The position numbers and the translations under genes are program-made. A stretch of DNA of 64,000 nucleotides from Rhodospirillaceae bacterium (GTDB lineage Bacteria > Pseudomonadota > Alphaproteobacteria > DSM-16000 > Inquilinaceae), in assembly GCA_020638575.1 (NCBI GenBank), contig JACKIH010000003.1:2337501-2401500 (forward strand), read 5' to 3'. The notes under the pieces are model-generated. The model made no database searches. It worked only from the letters and a program-made list of their open reading frames with translations, and had not been told where the DNA came from. Below are positions 7,192 through 14,866 of this stretch, in pieces; position 1 is the stretch's first letter; the number at the start of each line of letters is the position of its first letter.

Positions 7192-9609
7192 CTACCCCCG
7201 CATCCTGGCCCCATCGGCATCGAACAGGGGGGTCGTGACGAGGCGGGCGGTGTGGCGTTCGCCGAGGATCTCGATCTCCACCTCCAGGCCGTCGACCGCC
7301 CGTTCCGTGGGGATCAGCGCCAGGGCGACCGACTTGCCGACATGGTGGGCATAGCCGCCCGAGGTGCAGAAGCCCTGCACCTTGCCGTCCAGCCACACCG
7401 GTTCGTAGGCCACCACATCGGCGTCGCGGGCCTCCACCACGAAGGCGCACAGCTTGCGCGCGGCCCCCGCCGCCTTTTCCGCCAGCGCCGCTTCCTTGCC
7501 GATGAAGTCCGCCTCCTTGGTGTAGGCGACGAAGCGGTCGAGCCCGGTTTCCAGGGCCGTGTAATCGGGGCTGAATTCGCGCAGCCAGGAGCCGAAGAAC
7601 TTCTCCAGCCTGAGGCTCATCATGGCGCGCATGCCGAACGGGCGCAGGCCCAGGTCCTCGCCCGCCTCGGCCAGCAGGTGGTAGAGCGCCACCTGCTCCT
7701 CGGCATCCACATAGATCTCGTAGCCGAGGTCGCCGGTGTAGGAGACGCGCTGCACGATCGCCCGGCTCAGCCCCACCTCCAGCGGCTTCACGTCCATGAA
7801 CTTGAACGCCGCGGCCGAGACGTCGCCGCGGGCGACGCGGCCCAGCAGCTCGCGCGCATTGGGCCCGGCGATCTGGAAGCCGAGCCGCCGGGTCGACACG
7901 TTCTCGAACGCCACGCCGTCGGCCGGCAGGAATTTTTCGAACCAGCGGGTGTGATAGGCCTGGCTGCCGAAGCTGGCGGTGAGCTGAAAGCTATCCTCGG
8001 CCAGGCAGGAGATGGTGAAGTCGCCCACCAGCCGGCCCTTGGGGCTGAGCAGCGGGCTCAAGGACAGGCGCCCCGGCTTGGGGATGCGCCCGGCAAAGAC
8101 ACGGTCGAGCCAGTCGCGCGCGCCCGGCCCGGTGATGCGGTACTTGGCGAAGTTGTGGATCTCGTTGATGCCCACGGCCTCGCGCACCGCCCGGCATTCC
8201 GCCGCCACGGCCCCGAAGGCGTTGGAGCGGCGGAAGCTCGGCATTTCGTAGAGCGGTTCGCCCTCGCGCGCGAAGTAGTTCACCGCCTCCATGCCGTAGG
8301 CCGCCCCGAACACCGCGCGGCGCTCCTTCCAGATGGGATAGGCCGGCGTGGTCTGGAACGGCCGCGCCACCGGCAGCTCCTCGTTGGGGTAGCTGATGGA
8401 AAAGCGGCGCTGGTAGTTCTCCGTCACCTTGGCCCGGGTGTAGGCCGGCGTGATCCACTTGCCGTAGCGCGCCACGTCCATGGCAAAGGCGTTGCGCGAG
8501 GGCTCGCCCTCCACCATCCATTCCGCCAGCGTCAGGCCGACGCCGCCGCCCTGGCTGAACCCGGCCATCACGGCCACCGCGGCCCAGTAGTTGCGCAGGC
8601 CCGGCACCGGACCCACCAGCGGGTTGCCGTCGGGTGCAAAGGTGAAGGGGCCGTTGATGATCTGCTTCACCCCGGCGCGCTCCAGCACCGGATAGCGGCG
8701 ATAGGCGAACTCCACGGACCGCGCGATGCGGTCGACCTTGGTTTCCAGAAGCTCGTGGCCGAACTCCGGCGGCGTGCCGTCCACCGCCCAGGGGTCGCAA
8801 TCGTGCTCGTAGAAGCCGATGCACAGGCCGCGGCCTTCCTGGCGCAGGTAGCTTTCGCCCTCGGGGTCCATCACGTGGGGCAGCTCGCTGCCGCGCTCGT
8901 ACACCTCGGCCACGTCTTCGGTGACGAGGTACTGGTGCTCCATGGCGTGCAGCGGCAGGTAGACGCCGGCCAGTGCGGCCACCTCCCGCGCCCACAGCCC
9001 GCCGGCATTCACCACGTGTTCGGCGTGGATGGTGCCGGCCTTGGTCACCACGTCCCAGGTGCCGTCGGGCCGCGGGTTGGTTTCGATGACGGGGGTGCGC
9101 AGCACGATCTCTGCGCCGGCCTGGCGGGCGGCCCGGGCATAGGCATGGGTGGTGCCGGACGGGTCCAGGTGGCCGTCGAGCGGATCGTAGAGGCCGCCGA
9201 GCACGCCGTCGGTGTTGGTGATGGGCGACAGCTTGCGGATGTCCTCGGGCCCGATGATCTCCGTTTCCAGGCCCATGTAGCGGTGCTTGGCGCGCTCGGC
9301 CTTCAGCATGTCGAGCCGTTCCGGCGTGGCCGCCAGCGTGATGCCGCCCACATGGTGCAGGCCGCAGGACTGGCCGGAAATCTCCTCCAGTTCGCGGTAG
9401 AGCCGGATGGTGTAGCCCTGCAGCGCCGCCATGTTGGTGTCGGCGTTGAGCGTGTGGAAGCCGCCGGCGGCGTGCCAGGTGGAGCCCGAGGTCAGCTCGG
9501 AGCGCTCCACCAGCATCACGTCGGTCCAACCCAGCTTGGTCAGATGGTAGAGCACCGAGCAGCCGACGACACCGCCGCCGATCACGACAACCTTGGCATG
9601 GGACCGCAT
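7192..9609 (-). CDS. FAD-dependent oxidoreductase with GcvT-type folate domain (dimethylglycine/sarcosine dehydrogenase-like)
   Basis: The protein has 805 residues from ATG 9609, with AGGAAAAGAG upstream. Order: an N-terminal DAO-type FAD domain with GGGVVG (11-16) and STWHAAGG (the region of the covalent-flavin His in DMGDH relatives), a linker domain, then a glycine-cleavage T-like domain (GDFTISCLAEDSF, GYEIYVDAEEQ) and a C-terminal barrel with GFCTSGGYAHHVG. Such enzymes oxidise N-methylated amino acids (dimethylglycine, sarcosine) or related secondary amines and pass the one-carbon unit to tetrahydrofolate. The exact substrate is not visible. It is divergent from the aconitase X operon across 258 bases, and the two may share regulation in amino-acid catabolism. 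Confidence 0.85.
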   Translation of the reverse strand: MRSHAKVVVIGGGVVGCSVLYHLTKLGWTDVMLVERSELTSGSTWHAAGGFHTLNADTNMAALQGYTIRLYRELEEISGQSCGLHHVGGITLAATPERLDMLKAERAKHRYMGLETEIIGPEDIRKLSPITNTDGVLGGLYDPLDGHLDPSGTTHAYARAARQAGAEIVLRTPVIETNPRPDGTWDVVTKAGTIHAEHVVNAGGLWAREVAALAGVYLPLHAMEHQYLVTEDVAEVYERGSELPHVMDPEGESYLRQEGRGLCIGFYEHDCDPWAVDGTPPEFGHELLETKVDRIARSVEFAYRRYPVLERAGVKQIINGPFTFAPDGNPLVGPVPGLRNYWAAVAVMAGFSQGGGVGLTLAEWMVEGEPSRNAFAMDVARYGKWITPAYTRAKVTENYQRRFSISYPNEELPVARPFQTTPAYPIWKERRAVFGAAYGMEAVNYFAREGEPLYEMPSFRRSNAFGAVAAECRAVREAVGINEIHNFAKYRITGPGARDWLDRVFAGRIPKPGRLSLSPLLSPKGRLVGDFTISCLAEDSFQLTASFGSQAYHTRWFEKFLPADGVAFENVSTRRLGFQIAGPNARELLGRVARGDVSAAAFKFMDVKPLEVGLSRAIVQRVSYTGDLGYEIYVDAEEQVALYHLLAEAGEDLGLRPFGMRAMMSLRLEKFFGSWLREFSPDYTALETGLDRFVAYTKEADFIGKEAALAEKAAGAARKLCAFVVEARDADVVAYEPVWLDGKVQGFCTSGGYAHHVGKSVALALIPTERAVDGLEVEIEILGERHTARLVTTPLFDADGARMRG

Positions 9610-9867
9610 GGCTCTTTTCCTCTTCCCCGATGTGGTTGGTGCGGGGGCGGTTGGGCGGCGCGCGGGCCGGCCCCCGGTTTGCTGGTTGGGTATCGTCGCA
9701 GGCAGCGGCTGTCCATAGGCGCCACCGGCGCCGCCTGCCATCGTGGCGGGACCCGCCGTTCCTCCGCCCGTCCGAATGCGTCCTTCGCGACAACGATTTG
9801 CGCCATGGACGCCGGGCCGCCGCCTGGGCTTTGCTGACGGGGTTCCCGCCCTGGCCTGCGCAGTTCC

Positions 9868-11214
9868 ATGCACCTGACCGACGCCGAAGCCGCCCTTCTC
9901 GCCCGCAGCGACGCCACCGGGCTCGCCGCCCGCTTGGTGGTGGACGCAGCAGTCATGCTGGGGGCCGACCGGCTGGTGGAGATCGACTCCGCCCATATCG
10001 ACGGCTGCCTCTACCACGGCGATTCAGGCGTGCTGTTCGCCGAACACCTGGTGGCGCTGGGCGGCCGGGTGGCGGTGCCGGCGACCTTGAACGTGGGGGC
10101 GCTCGACCTGATCCACGCCGATGTGGTGCGCACCCAGGGCCACCGCCGCGCCATGGCGCTTAGGCAGGCCAAGGCGTACGAGGCGCTGGGCTGTGCCGCC
10201 ACCTGGACCTGCGCACCCTACCAGGTGGGCCACCGCCCCGGCTTCGGCCGCCATGTGGCATGGGGGGAGAGCAACGCGGTGGCCTTCGCCAACTCCGTCT
10301 TGGGCGCCCGCACCGAACGTTACGGCGACCTGCTGGATATCTGCGCGGCACTCAGCGGCCGCGCCCCCCATGTGGGCTTGCACGTCACCGCCAACCGCCG
10401 CGCCCGTATCGCCATCGACCTGGCCGAAGTGCCGGCCCGCCTGCTGGCGGAGGACACCGCCTGGCCGGTGCTGGGGGCGTGGATCGGCGCGCAGGTGGGC
10501 GATCTTGTGCCGGTGCTGGTGCTGCCCGATGGGCTTGGCCCATGGGCGCTGCCCCGGTCCGCTTCCCCACCCGGTCGCCCAGATCAGGATACTGCCGTGG
10601 GTGGCCGGGCGGGGGAGTGGGCCGGAACCGGACTGCCAACGACCGAAGACCGGCTGAAGGCCCTGGGCGCCGCCATGGCCTCGACCGGTGCGGTGGGCCT
10701 GTTCCATGTGGTCGGCGTGACACCGGAAGCCCCGGACCTGGCCACCGCCACCCAGGGGCAGCCGCCCGAGGCCACCTTGCGGCCGAGCCTCGGCGAGCTG
10801 CGCCAGGCCCGCGACCGGCTGGGCGCTGCGGCCGGCGACGGCGTCGATGCCGTCGCCATCGGCAGCCCGCACCTGTCGCAAGCCCAGGCCGATCTGTTGG
10901 TGGCGGCCCTTGCCGGACGGAGCGTGTCCCTGCCGCTCTACGCCTGCACCAATCGTCGCGTGCTGGAGCATTTGGCGACCACAGGGGCGGACCGGGCGCT
11001 GGCGGCACAGGGGGTGACCCTGGTGGTCGACACCTGCGTCGTCGTCACCCATGTGCTGCCCCAGTCGGCGGGCGTGCTGATGACCGACAGTGCCAAGTTC
11101 GCCCACTACGCCCTGCCCAATGCCGGCTACCGCGCCGTCTACGGCAGCCTTGCCGACTGCGTGGAGACGGCAGTGGCCGGCCGCCTCACCCGCGATGAGA
11201 GCATCTGGCGATGA
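9868..11214 (+). CDS. Aconitase X large (catalytic) subunit, probable cis-3-hydroxy-L-proline dehydratase
   Basis: The protein has 448 residues from ATG 9868. AcnX family signatures: YHGDSGVLFAEHL, VPATLNVGALDLI, TCAPYQVGHRPGFG (a cluster-ligand Cys), LKALGAAMASTGAVGLFHVVGVTPEAP and DTCVVVTHVLP. The two-polypeptide bacterial AcnX (large plus swivel subunit) includes characterised cis-3-hydroxy-L-proline dehydratases. The next gene, overlapping by ATGA at 11211, is the swivel subunit. Residues about 220-256 (PDGLGPWALPRS to GEWAGT) are extra compared with the family: normally the PVL segment runs almost directly into GLPTTEDRLKALG. This insert is encoded by a palindromic repeat (10559-10621) that keeps the frame open. 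Whether the enzyme remains active is unknown. Confidence 0.85.
   Translation: MHLTDAEAALLARSDATGLAARLVVDAAVMLGADRLVEIDSAHIDGCLYHGDSGVLFAEHLVALGGRVAVPATLNVGALDLIHADVVRTQGHRRAMALRQAKAYEALGCAATWTCAPYQVGHRPGFGRHVAWGESNAVAFANSVLGARTERYGDLLDICAALSGRAPHVGLHVTANRRARIAIDLAEVPARLLAEDTAWPVLGAWIGAQVGDLVPVLVLPDGLGPWALPRSASPPGRPDQDTAVGGRAGEWAGTGLPTTEDRLKALGAAMASTGAVGLFHVVGVTPEAPDLATATQGQPPEATLRPSLGELRQARDRLGAAAGDGVDAVAIGSPHLSQAQADLLVAALAGRSVSLPLYACTNRRVLEHLATTGADRALAAQGVTLVVDTCVVVTHVLPQSAGVLMTDSAKFAHYALPNAGYRAVYGSLADCVETAVAGRLTRDESIWR
10559..10621. repeat. Palindromic repeat element inside aconitase X coding sequence, copy 2
   Basis: Arms 10559-10581 and 10598-10620 pair with 18 of 23 Watson-Crick matches, and the remaining positions are transitions. 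The right arm TGGGTGGCCGGGCGGGGG is almost identical to the right arm of the copy at 4090-4161, and it continues into GTGGGCCGGAACCG, the inverted form of the CGGTTCC flank. The middle 16 bases differ from the other copies. The element lies wholly within the acnX frame and introduces no stop. Confidence 0.75.
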
Positions 11215-11624
11215 CCGGCTGGCAGGGCACGGTCTTGATCGCCGGTGCCGGCCGCGGGCCGCTGCTGCATCTCACCCGGCCCATCAGCTTCTGGGGCGGC
11301 GTCGATCCCGCCAGCGGGCGCATCACCGATCCCGACAGCGACGGGCACGGCCGCAGCATTGCCGGCACGGTGCTGGCGATCGATCGCACCCGCGGCTCCA
11401 GCTCCTCCAGTGCGGTGATGCTGGAACTGATCCATGCCGGCTCGGCACCCGCCGCCCTTCTGCTGGCAGAGCCCGACGCCATCCTGGCGGTGGGCGTGCT
11501 GGCGGCCCGCGCCATGGGCTGGCCGCACCCGCCGGTGCTGCGGCTGGACACGGCGCGGCTGGCCGGGCTGGCGGACGGCACCCCGCTGGCCGTGGACGGC
11601 GGGGCGGTGGTCCCGGCGCCGTGA
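11211..11624 (+). CDS. Aconitase X small (swivel) subunit
   Basis: The protein has 137 residues, and its ATG overlaps the large-subunit stop (ATGA), implying translational coupling and a fixed ratio. The sequence has the DUF126/AcnX swivel pattern: an N-terminal GTVLIAGAGRGPLL, a PISFWGGVDPASGRI strand, TRGSSSSSAVMLELIHAGSAPAALLL (phosphate/carboxylate-binding serine loop) and a C-terminal LADGTPLAVDGGAVV. In aconitase-fold enzymes this domain closes over the Fe-S active site of the large subunit. Family and partner assignment are firm. The substrate (cis-3-hydroxyproline) is inferred from characterised bacterial relatives. Confidence 0.88.
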   Translation: MTGWQGTVLIAGAGRGPLLHLTRPISFWGGVDPASGRITDPDSDGHGRSIAGTVLAIDRTRGSSSSSAVMLELIHAGSAPAALLLAEPDAILAVGVLAARAMGWPHPPVLRLDTARLAGLADGTPLAVDGGAVVPAP

Positions 11625-11658
11625 GGTGCCCGCCGGCCCCGTGCGTCGGTGCACCCGT

Positions 11659-13251
11659 TCAGTCAAACTGGAACAGGGTGCGCAGGTGGAACAGCACCTG
11701 GGCGTCGTGCCGGGCATCGATGCGGCTCGCCACCGGCGTGCCGCCGAGCGTGGCGCCGTCGGTCGAACCCACATACTGGTAGCGGCCCGACACGCCGATC
11801 TCCAGGTCGACCGGCAGGCCGTCGATCGAGCGGAACAGGCCGCCGCCCACCTGCACCACCGGCACCAGCCCGCCGCCTTCGAACACCGTGGCGCCGGCGT
11901 TGCGCAGGCGCACGTTGCGGTCGGCGGCACCGACGCCGAGGTCGCCGCGCACCGTCCAGGCCTCCACGAACTCGAAGTTCAGCCCGCCGGCCACCGCGGC
12001 ACCGATCACCCGGTCGGACGCGTCCAGGGGCAAGGTGCCCGGCGCGTTGGTGTTGAACAGCTCGGTCGGCGTGGTGGTGTTGCCGAAGATGCGCAGGCCG
12101 GTGTCGACCGACAGCCGGGGGGTGAGCTGCCAGCGGGCGCCCAGCTCCAGTTCCCCGCCACCACCGACATCGCGCCGGTAGCCCTGGTTGAAGTCGTCGA
12201 GGCCGGGATCGTTGAGGGGGAAGGTCAGATTGCCGCTGAGGTCGATATAGCCGCGCGGGCCCAGGCGATCCTCAAGGACCGGCGCGCCGGGCCCGCCGGT
12301 GTCGGTGCCGGGGATCTCTGTCTCCGGCGTGTCGAGCTGCCCCGTTTGCGGTTCCGGCACGCCGGCACCGTCGAGCCCGTAGGGCACCTCGAAGGGGTTC
12401 GGCCCGTCGATCTGATCCACGAGCTGGCCGCCGGCCCATTCCGGGGTCGGCAGATCGCCGCCGGCCCGGATGGGAAACGGCCCCACCAGCAGCGCCCCCC
12501 GGTCGGTGGGATAGGAATACCAGACCGTGCCCGTTCCGGGCGGAATGCCGGCCACATCGCCGGCGGGCGCGCGATCGCGGGTCGCGAAGTCGGCATCGAA
12601 CAGCAGGCGTACGCGTGGGCGTACGTAGCGCGGCTCCGGCTCCTGGGCGGAGAGGTCGGGCTCCACATAGATCTGGCCATCGGTGATCGAGATCACGTTG
12701 GTGGGGATGTAGGCGGAGACGTCGCCGGACTGGGTGTCGATGACCGGCAGCGAGGTCAACGGCGACCCGGCGTCGTCGATGGCGAAGGTCAGCAGGGCGG
12801 CCAGGTGCTCCGGCTGGATGACGATGCCTCCCTCCGGATTGCCGAGAGTGCCGCGCACCGGCGGATAGCGGCTGAGCACCCCGATCTCCGGCCCGAACTC
12901 CCGCTCCAGGCCGGACAGGGTGCCGAGATCGCCGCCGTCGCCGAGCGTGCCGCCGCCGTTGATCCAGTCGTGGATGGTATAGACGCAGGCCAGCACCAGG
13001 GCTGCCGCCGCCAGCCGCGACATGGGCACGCCCTGGTCCAGCGCTTCGTCGGGAAAACCGGAAACGCAGGTGTAGGCAACCACCAGCGTGGCGATGGCCC
13101 GATAGGCGGCATCGCCCGCCAGGACATCGCGGCCTTGGCTGGCGGCAAGCCCTTGCGTCGCGGCCGGCGATGAGGTGGCAACGAGGCCGAGCAGAACCAA
13201 GCCGGTGAGCATGGCAGGGACACGGCCCCGCGATCGGATGATTGCCGACAT
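11659..13251 (-). CDS. Exported outer-membrane beta-barrel-like protein with an embedded ATP-synthase-alpha-like segment
   Basis: The protein has 530 residues from ATG 13251. The first 34 residues form a signal peptide (arginine n-region, MLTGLVLLGLVATSSPA core). The C-terminal 190 or so residues alternate polar and hydrophobic positions with Gly/aromatic girdles (GELELGARWQLTPRLSVDTGLRIFG through FHLRTLFQF), as in beta-barrels, although the chain ends in FD rather than F. Residues about 159-201 match the conserved core of F1-ATPase alpha: SLPVIDTQS followed by GDVSAYIPTNVISITDGQI, then YVEPDLS. No P-loop or other AtpA domain is present. The middle region is Pro/Gly-rich. I know of no family with this architecture. 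It is convergent with the aconitase X pair. Confidence 0.65.
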   Translation of the reverse strand: MSAIIRSRGRVPAMLTGLVLLGLVATSSPAATQGLAASQGRDVLAGDAAYRAIATLVVAYTCVSGFPDEALDQGVPMSRLAAAALVLACVYTIHDWINGGGTLGDGGDLGTLSGLEREFGPEIGVLSRYPPVRGTLGNPEGGIVIQPEHLAALLTFAIDDAGSPLTSLPVIDTQSGDVSAYIPTNVISITDGQIYVEPDLSAQEPEPRYVRPRVRLLFDADFATRDRAPAGDVAGIPPGTGTVWYSYPTDRGALLVGPFPIRAGGDLPTPEWAGGQLVDQIDGPNPFEVPYGLDGAGVPEPQTGQLDTPETEIPGTDTGGPGAPVLEDRLGPRGYIDLSGNLTFPLNDPGLDDFNQGYRRDVGGGGELELGARWQLTPRLSVDTGLRIFGNTTTPTELFNTNAPGTLPLDASDRVIGAAVAGGLNFEFVEAWTVRGDLGVGAADRNVRLRNAGATVFEGGGLVPVVQVGGGLFRSIDGLPVDLEIGVSGRYQYVGSTDGATLGGTPVASRIDARHDAQVLFHLRTLFQFD

Positions 13252-13295
13252 TGGGCCGCCTCCCCCCTCTCCAAGGCGCTGTCCGTTCCGTCGGC

Positions 13296-13353
13296 GCCGG
13301 CCCGCACCCCGTCCCGCCACCCAGCACCTTACAAAGCCTTGGGTGACGGGCGG
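13296..13353. repeat. Palindromic repeat element, copy 3 (degenerate)
   Basis: CCCGCACCCCGTCCCGCCAC followed by CCAGCACCTTACAAAGCCTTGGGTGACGGGCGG in pieces parallels the copy at 20574: same outer arm (CCCGCACCCC) and same loop pattern (ACCCA, TTACAA, CTTGGG). The stem CGTCCCGCCACCCA/TGGGTGACGGGCGG has 11 of 14 pairs, and the right arm is truncated. It lies 45 bases upstream of the outer-membrane gene start. Confidence 0.6.
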
Positions 13354-13640
13354 TTCCGCGGACCGGGACCGGGCCGACACAGCGCGAAAACGCTCATCAC
13401 CGGAGCCCGCATCCTTTCAGCGTACTCCGCCCCGCCCTCTTGATTGTTAGTTGCCGAACTATCGCCGGAACGTCAACCCATTGCGGGCCTGCCCCATTAA
13501 CCTTCCCGTGGTTGGCGACCGTGCGCGGACCATGCCGGCGAAGGCGGGGGCAGCCGCAGGTATGCGGGCTCCGGCCCGCCGCGGACCGTCCTGGAAGCAT
13601 CATTTGGTTAATGCCGCGGCGGAACGATGCACCGAGACGG

Positions 13641-13679
13641 TGCGCCGTGAAGATGCGCCGTGAAGATGCGCCGTGAAAA
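13641..13679. repeat. 13-base tandem repeat, three copies
   Basis: TGCGCCGTGAAGA is repeated at 13641, 13654 and 13667, the last ending AA instead of GA. It is non-coding and probably arose by replication slippage. Confidence 0.8.
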
Positions 13680-13730
13680 TGGAGGAGGACGATCGAGCAG
13701 GAGACCGCTGTGGGACCGCGCAAAAGGAAA

Positions 13731-13751
13731 GGCCGCCCCAAAGGGGCGGCC
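13731..13751 (-). terminator. Rho-independent terminator of ctrA
   Basis: GGCCGCCCC-AAA-GGGGCGGCC is a perfect 9-base-pair stem with a 3-base loop. Read on the minus strand it is followed by TTTCCTTTT. It lies 38 bases after the ctrA stop. Confidence 0.85.
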
Positions 13752-13788
13752 CCGCCAGTTCCGAGTGTCGAGCTCGTTGTCCGCAGGT

Positions 13789-14514
13789 TTAGCCGCTCGT
13801 TGCCGCCTTCTGCCGCTTCGGAGGCTCCGCCGCCGATTCCGAAGGGTCACGCAAGACGTATCCACGGCCCCAAACTGTCTCGATATAGTTATCCCCTCCG
13901 GTCGCCGACGCAAGCTTTTTCCGCAATTTACAGACAAAGACATCGATAATTTTCAGCTCCGGCTCATCCATCCCGCCATAAAGATGGTTAAGAAACATCT
14001 CCTTCGTTAGTGTCGTTCCCTTGCGGAGACTGAGCAGTTCGAGAATCCCGTATTCTTTTCCAGTGAGGTGCAACGGCGTGGAATCCACCTCCACCGTCCG
14101 CGTATCAAGGTTAACACTCAACCGGCCGGTGCGAATAATGCTGTCGGAATGGCCCTTGGAGCGCCGCACGATGGCGTGGATGCGGGCAATCAGCTCGCGC
14201 TTGTCGAACGGCTTGGTTAGATAGTCGTCCGCCCCGGTGCCGAGCCCGCGAATCTTGTTCTCCTGCTCGCTGAGCCCCGAAAGGATCAAGATCGGCGTGT
14301 TGACGCGCGCAGCGCGGAAGCGGCGCAGCACCTCATAGCCATCGATATCCGGCAGCATCAGGTCGAGGAGGATGATGTCGTAGTCGTAGAGCTTGCCGAT
14401 CTCCAGCCCGTCTTCGCCGAGATCGGTGGTGTCCACGACGAAGCCTTCGGACTGCAGCATCAAGTCGATGCTCTTGGCCGTTGCACTATCGTCTTCCACA
14501 AGCAGCACGCGCAT
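13789..14514 (-). CDS. ctrA: CtrA cell-cycle response regulator
   Basis: The protein has 241 residues. It has a receiver domain with the acidic pocket E7-D8-D9, phospho-acceptor D51 (ILLDLMLPD) and conserved K in LTKPFDKREL. It is followed by an OmpR-type winged helix with KIIDVFVCKLRKKL and YIETVWGRGYVLRDP, both near-diagnostic of CtrA. CtrA is the alphaproteobacterial master regulator of replication timing, division and flagellar genes. It binds TTAA half-sites and commonly controls itself. Several TTAA-containing motifs lie in its upstream region, and flagellar export genes fliI/fliJ are divergently placed next to it. A strong terminator follows. The C-terminal tail is a short Ala/Lys-rich extension. 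Confidence 0.95.
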   Translation of the reverse strand: MRVLLVEDDSATAKSIDLMLQSEGFVVDTTDLGEDGLEIGKLYDYDIILLDLMLPDIDGYEVLRRFRAARVNTPILILSGLSEQENKIRGLGTGADDYLTKPFDKRELIARIHAIVRRSKGHSDSIIRTGRLSVNLDTRTVEVDSTPLHLTGKEYGILELLSLRKGTTLTKEMFLNHLYGGMDEPELKIIDVFVCKLRKKLASATGGDNYIETVWGRGYVLRDPSESAAEPPKRQKAATSG

Positions 14515-14866
14515 CTCGCGATCACCCTTCCTGCTTTGAAGTGCCGCGCACCCCCTTGTGCCAAGGAGTGCCGGGCAACGACCGACGCGACCCGCGGTCG
14601 AGCCGCACCGAACTATGGTGAGCTATTTCTTAACGATTTAGAAGGGTAAAGGTTAATGGCGTGTGAATCGCCAGAAGGTTTAACGCGAATGTCTGATGCG
14701 GCCCGGACTGGGCCCTCGCCAGGCCGCGGAGTGGCACCCGTGCCGTCCTTTACGGCCCGTTAATGTTGTTGCGCCAGCGTCTGGCGAGGACCTTTGCGGC
14801 GTCATCGCGCCACCGGACCGAGCCGCCGCCGCGCCCCAAAACCGCTAGCCTCCGCCAGGCATCGCC
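14515..14866. promoter_or_regulatory. Divergent ctrA/fliI control region with TTAA half-sites
   Basis: This 352-base gap contains TTAACGAT near 14632, GTTAATG near 14653, TTTAACGCG near 14679 and GTTAATG near 14759, set in an AT-rich island (about 14620-14690). These resemble CtrA half-sites (consensus TTAACCAT, ideally TTAA-N7-TTAA), but I do not find a perfect full site. Autoregulation of ctrA and control of fliI from here is an inference. Confidence 0.45.

Larger units (their letters stand above)
13252..13788. other. 537-base intergenic region with repeat copy 3, tandem repeat and terminator
   Basis: The region lies between the outer-membrane gene (leftward) and ctrA (also leftward). From left to right it holds a degenerate palindromic element (13296-13353), a GC-poor stretch with ATTAACC (13497-13503), a 13-base unit repeated three times (13641-13679), and the ctrA terminator (13731-13751). 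Open frames here lack ribosome binding sites and look non-coding. Confidence 0.5.

Noticed and set aside
7168..9837. Long plus-strand frame opposite the FAD oxidoreductase
   Set aside because: Same shadow composition; the minus-strand frame has FAD and GcvT motifs and a ribosome binding site.
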